Source of the DNA: Bacillota bacterium
Lineage (GTDB): Bacteria > Bacillota > Bacilli > Paenibacillales > NBRC-103111
Assembly: GCA_023391955.1 (NCBI GenBank)
Contig: JAEWAA010000615.1
Span: forward strand, 1 to 14,228
DNA length: 14,228 nucleotides
Direction: 5' to 3'
Below are positions 11,598 to 14,228 of this stretch, piece after piece. The position numbers and the translations under genes were made by a program. The notes under the pieces were generated by a model. That model made no database searches. It saw only the letters and a list, made by a program, of their open reading frames with translations, and had not been told where the DNA came from. Positions within the stretch are counted from its first letter, which is position 1. Each line of letters begins with the position of its first letter.

Positions 11598-13946
11598 TTA
11601 CCCGTTAGACCGCAATATCTCCGCCCGGTACTCCCCGGGGGTTTTGCCAGTTTCCATCTTGAAGGCCTTGGTAAAGGCCTGCACCGTCAAATACCCCACC
11701 TGCCCGGCGATCTCCTGGATCCGTAACCGCGGATTGCCCAGAAGCTCCTTGGCCGCATGAATCCGCAGCTCCGACGCCATTTCCTTGATTGTCCGGCCGG
11801 TTTCATCCTTGTATATCTTCCGCAGATGGGAGGTGCTGATGGCGAACAGCTCGCCCAGCCGCTCCACAGACAGATCCTCCCCCAGATGTGCTTCCAGATA
11901 AGCCGTAATGCCGGAAGCAAGCTCCTTGTTCTTCTGGCAGCGCTTCTGCTCCAATTGGTCCAACACCAGATCGTACAGAGACTGCATATAAGCCACCATA
12001 CTCTGCATCGTCTCCATCTCCAGCAAATCCGTATGGCGCAGCGCGGCAATGGCCGGCTGGAAGCCCAGATTGGCGTCAATTTCATAGATGCAGCGCAGTG
12101 ACGAGGAGAATAATTGCAGGAAATAATGGCGGACCACCTCAATCTGCCGGAAATGATGCTCCATTAAATGGGCTCCGAACTCCTGCAGACTGGCGCTAAT
12201 TCCCTCCCGGCTGCCTGTGCGGAACTGGGTCAGCAGCTTCTTCTCAATATGGAGGGGATACATAGCGATGCCCGTCTCCGGCCGCACTGCCTCATAACAA
12301 ATTACCGTGTTCCCTCCGTACATAAGCTTCTGCCGCAGGGCCGCCTCCGCCTCCAGATAACAGCCTCCGATGGCCTCCAGGCTGTTTTGGGTGCTGCTGA
12401 TCCCCACCGTAAAGGTCATGCCGAAGGTCTCCTGAAGCTGCTCCAGAAGCTGGCAGAGCCACAGACGGAGCTCATCCGTCTGCAAGCCCGCATCCGTCTC
12501 CTCTCCATGGAGCACCAGCACCAGCTCGTTGGCATCCGTCTCCACCAGAAATCCCAGATAGGGCTGCTTCACAAAAGCCTCCTCCTGCAGCAGCTTGGAT
12601 AACCGCAGCAGCAGGGCATTGCGCTCTGCCTCCCGGGTTTCCTGGGCAAACCGGGCATATTCGTCCATGGCCAGCTTCACAACGGCGAAGGCCCCGTCCT
12701 GCTTGAAACGGAGGCCGTAATAGGCCAGCCGCTCCATGGTTTGCGGGTTCACCGGCTCATCTCCGTTCACCAGCCGGAGCAGGAATTTATGCCTGCTTTG
12801 AATCTCATAATCCTTCAACAGAAGAGTGAGATCCCGGTTCTGATCGATGAGCCGGCTGACATTGCGTTCGAGCTGAACCGTCTCCTTGGCGTCATCCCCC
12901 CCGCCGCCCTCCGTTTCATCATCCGCTTTCCGCAATAGGGACAAAAGCCTGTTCAACGGGCTGTATACCCGTCGGGACAGGAGAAAGGAGCCCAGCAGGC
13001 TTAAGCATAAGGACAGCGCTGAGATGGACAGCGCCATCCTGCTCCATACATCAAGGCTGCGGGTTAACACCGGTTTAGGGATGGTGTAGATGTACAGCCA
13101 GCCGTTGGCGGAGGAGGAAACATAACAAACCAAGGTTTCCTCACCCCTGACCTTGGCGAACAGACTTCCCTCCGGCCCGCTGAGCCGAGTCATGTCCATC
13201 GCGTCAAATACACCTCCGGCGGCGGGTGAATCCTCACCCCCGGCCTTCTGGGAGAGAATATGTCCCTCCCGGTCCGTCACCACCAGTTGGGCATCGGGGT
13301 TGGTATTGAGGGATTGCAGGATTTGCGCCAGATAATCCCCCTTGATGTTGATGACAACATAAGCCGATGGAATACCGGAGTAGACAATCGGCATGGTTTT
13401 CACGATTGAGATAACCGTCTCCTCCGAGTCGCTGGAAATCCCCGGAAGCAGCCGGTTGCGGACCATGGACTTCTCCGTCGGCCCCCCGTCCAGGGAAGCA
13501 ATGAAACCGTTGTCCGGAAACCGCTCCAGAGGCACCGAACCCAGCAGGGAGGACAGAACCAGTCCGGGGCCAGTATAATAAACGCTCACCGAATGAATAT
13601 AATCGCTGGATAATGCCGCAGCCTCCAGCTTTTCCCGAAGCTGCAGCTGCATGTAGATATCCGATTGGGCGTAATAGTCCACGTAATGGAGAAAAGAGGA
13701 ATCCAAAAAGATGGATTCCATGGCTTTGTCTACCTCGGCCAAAACAATTTCCTGGCCTTTCTTAAGCAATTGCAGGGTGTTGCTGCTGTTGGAGACCGCA
13801 TCCTTCCACAGGATCGACCAGGAGGTGTAATACAGCGCCCCTCCCGTAATGGCCGTCGCCAGCAAGGACAGGGCCAGAAAGTAGTTGAAGTATTCAAAAA
13901 GACTGCTCCGCATCAAACGCCTGGCTTTCTTTTGATAAACCGCCAC
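11598..13946 (-). CDS. Membrane-anchored AraC family transcriptional regulator
   Basis: This 782-residue protein has a short cytoplasmic start, one membrane helix (about residues 22-42), an extracytoplasmic sensor region (43-302, dCache-like in size and pattern), a second helix (303-324, MALSISALSLCLSLLGSFLL), a linker domain of about 350 residues, and a C-terminal AraC DNA-binding domain (about 680-782). The last has both helix-turn-helix units: LSVERLGELFAISTSHLRKI and IQEIAGQVGYLTVQAFTKAF, then GKTPGEYR. Such one-component sensors are common in Paenibacillus and usually control nearby carbohydrate transporters and hydrolases. The start is GTG (13944-13946), with AAGGGGGG 8 nt upstream. It lies 47 bp after a solute-binding protein gene on the same strand. 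Confidence 0.93.
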   Translation of the reverse strand: MAVYQKKARRLMRSSLFEYFNYFLALSLLATAITGGALYYTSWSILWKDAVSNSSNTLQLLKKGQEIVLAEVDKAMESIFLDSSFLHYVDYYAQSDIYMQLQLREKLEAAALSSDYIHSVSVYYTGPGLVLSSLLGSVPLERFPDNGFIASLDGGPTEKSMVRNRLLPGISSDSEETVISIVKTMPIVYSGIPSAYVVINIKGDYLAQILQSLNTNPDAQLVVTDREGHILSQKAGGEDSPAAGGVFDAMDMTRLSGPEGSLFAKVRGEETLVCYVSSSANGWLYIYTIPKPVLTRSLDVWSRMALSISALSLCLSLLGSFLLSRRVYSPLNRLLSLLRKADDETEGGGGDDAKETVQLERNVSRLIDQNRDLTLLLKDYEIQSRHKFLLRLVNGDEPVNPQTMERLAYYGLRFKQDGAFAVVKLAMDEYARFAQETREAERNALLLRLSKLLQEEAFVKQPYLGFLVETDANELVLVLHGEETDAGLQTDELRLWLCQLLEQLQETFGMTFTVGISSTQNSLEAIGGCYLEAEAALRQKLMYGGNTVICYEAVRPETGIAMYPLHIEKKLLTQFRTGSREGISASLQEFGAHLMEHHFRQIEVVRHYFLQLFSSSLRCIYEIDANLGFQPAIAALRHTDLLEMETMQSMVAYMQSLYDLVLDQLEQKRCQKNKELASGITAYLEAHLGEDLSVERLGELFAISTSHLRKIYKDETGRTIKEMASELRIHAAKELLGNPRLRIQEIAGQVGYLTVQAFTKAFKMETGKTPGEYRAEILRSNG

Positions 13947-13993
13947 ATTGCCGGCCCCCCTTCATCTGTGTAAACCGGAATTGCTCCTGAAGC

Positions 13994-14228
13994 TTACAGC
14001 GCCAGACCCACGTTGGCCGCCTTCAGCTCATTGTATTTTTTCACCTTGGATTCCATCAGGGTTTTGCCGCCCTTCTTCTTCCAGGTATCCACATACTCCT
14101 CCCACTTGGAAAGGGGCTCCTTGCCGGTAATAAACTTGATCAGCATTTCCTCTTCGTATTTGGCTACATCAGGCCCGAAGGACTTTTGTTCCTCTGTTAA
14201 AGGAATGCCGTAGAACACATCCTGGTAC
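13994..14228 (-). CDS. ABC transporter extracellular solute-binding protein, C-terminal fragment
   Basis: The last 77 residues of a protein enter from the right edge, starting YQDVFYGIPLTEEQKSF and ending NELKAANVGLAL before a TAA at 13994-13996. GPDVAKYEEEMLIKFITGKE, then LSKWEEYVDTWKKKGGKTL, is the usual C-terminal region of large family 1 (LplA-like) lipoprotein receptors in Paenibacillus, where a tryptophan-rich helix precedes the last helix. These proteins deliver oligosaccharides to the permease. The frame has no start within the window. It is upstream of, and probably cotranscribed with, the AraC regulator. Confidence 0.75.
   Translation of the reverse strand, partial: YQDVFYGIPLTEEQKSFGPDVAKYEEEMLIKFITGKEPLSKWEEYVDTWKKKGGKTLMESKVKKYNELKAANVGLAL

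Overview
The window looks like chromosomal DNA of an endospore-forming Bacillales species, most likely Paenibacillus or a close relative. This rests on a complete spoIIIA operon followed by accB, purine-rich Shine-Dalgarno sequences, GC-rich coding DNA, and a long membrane-anchored AraC-type regulator beside a sugar-type solute-binding protein, a combination very common in Paenibacillus. The genus is inferred from gene content, not from a marker gene.

Layout. Positions 1-91 (minus) hold the first codons of accB, behind a leader of about 315 bp with a promoter-like sequence. Positions 406-6298 (minus) are one tight operon read as yqhV, spoIIIAA, AB, AC, AD, AE, AF, AG, AH. It encodes the mother-cell half of the SpoIIIA-SpoIIQ channel, which keeps the forespore active after engulfment. 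From 6579 (plus) run comA and comB, two successive enzymes of (phospho)sulfolactate synthesis. A UPF0756/DUF441 membrane protein follows and ends in a strong hairpin terminator. At 8960-9778 (minus) is a class I methyltransferase with a very basic tail.

Positions 9901-11597 are a decayed accessory patch. Two pieces of the C-terminal part of a six-hairpin (alpha-L-rhamnosidase-like) glycosidase lie on either side of an insertion of about 1.2 kb. The insertion, AT-rich at its left half, carries a small four-helix membrane protein gene and a frameshifted, internally deleted IS1595-type transposase. From 11598 (minus) comes a 782-residue membrane-anchored AraC regulator, preceded by the C-terminal end of an ABC transporter solute-binding protein that runs off the window. 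The glycosidase remnant, regulator and binding protein fit an old carbohydrate-uptake locus that has lost its enzyme.

The most unusual signals are two intergenic repeat clusters, at 8726-8908 and 11372-11545. Each has four copies of a short motif, two forward and then two inverted, at a pitch of 50-51 bp. The motifs differ between the clusters (24 bp with TAACGG and TTATTT ends; 18 bp built on TGCAAAAGTGCA), but pitch, arrangement and parts of the spacer agree. They look like two members of one modular repeat family, and one of them sits exactly where the glycosidase remnant breaks off.
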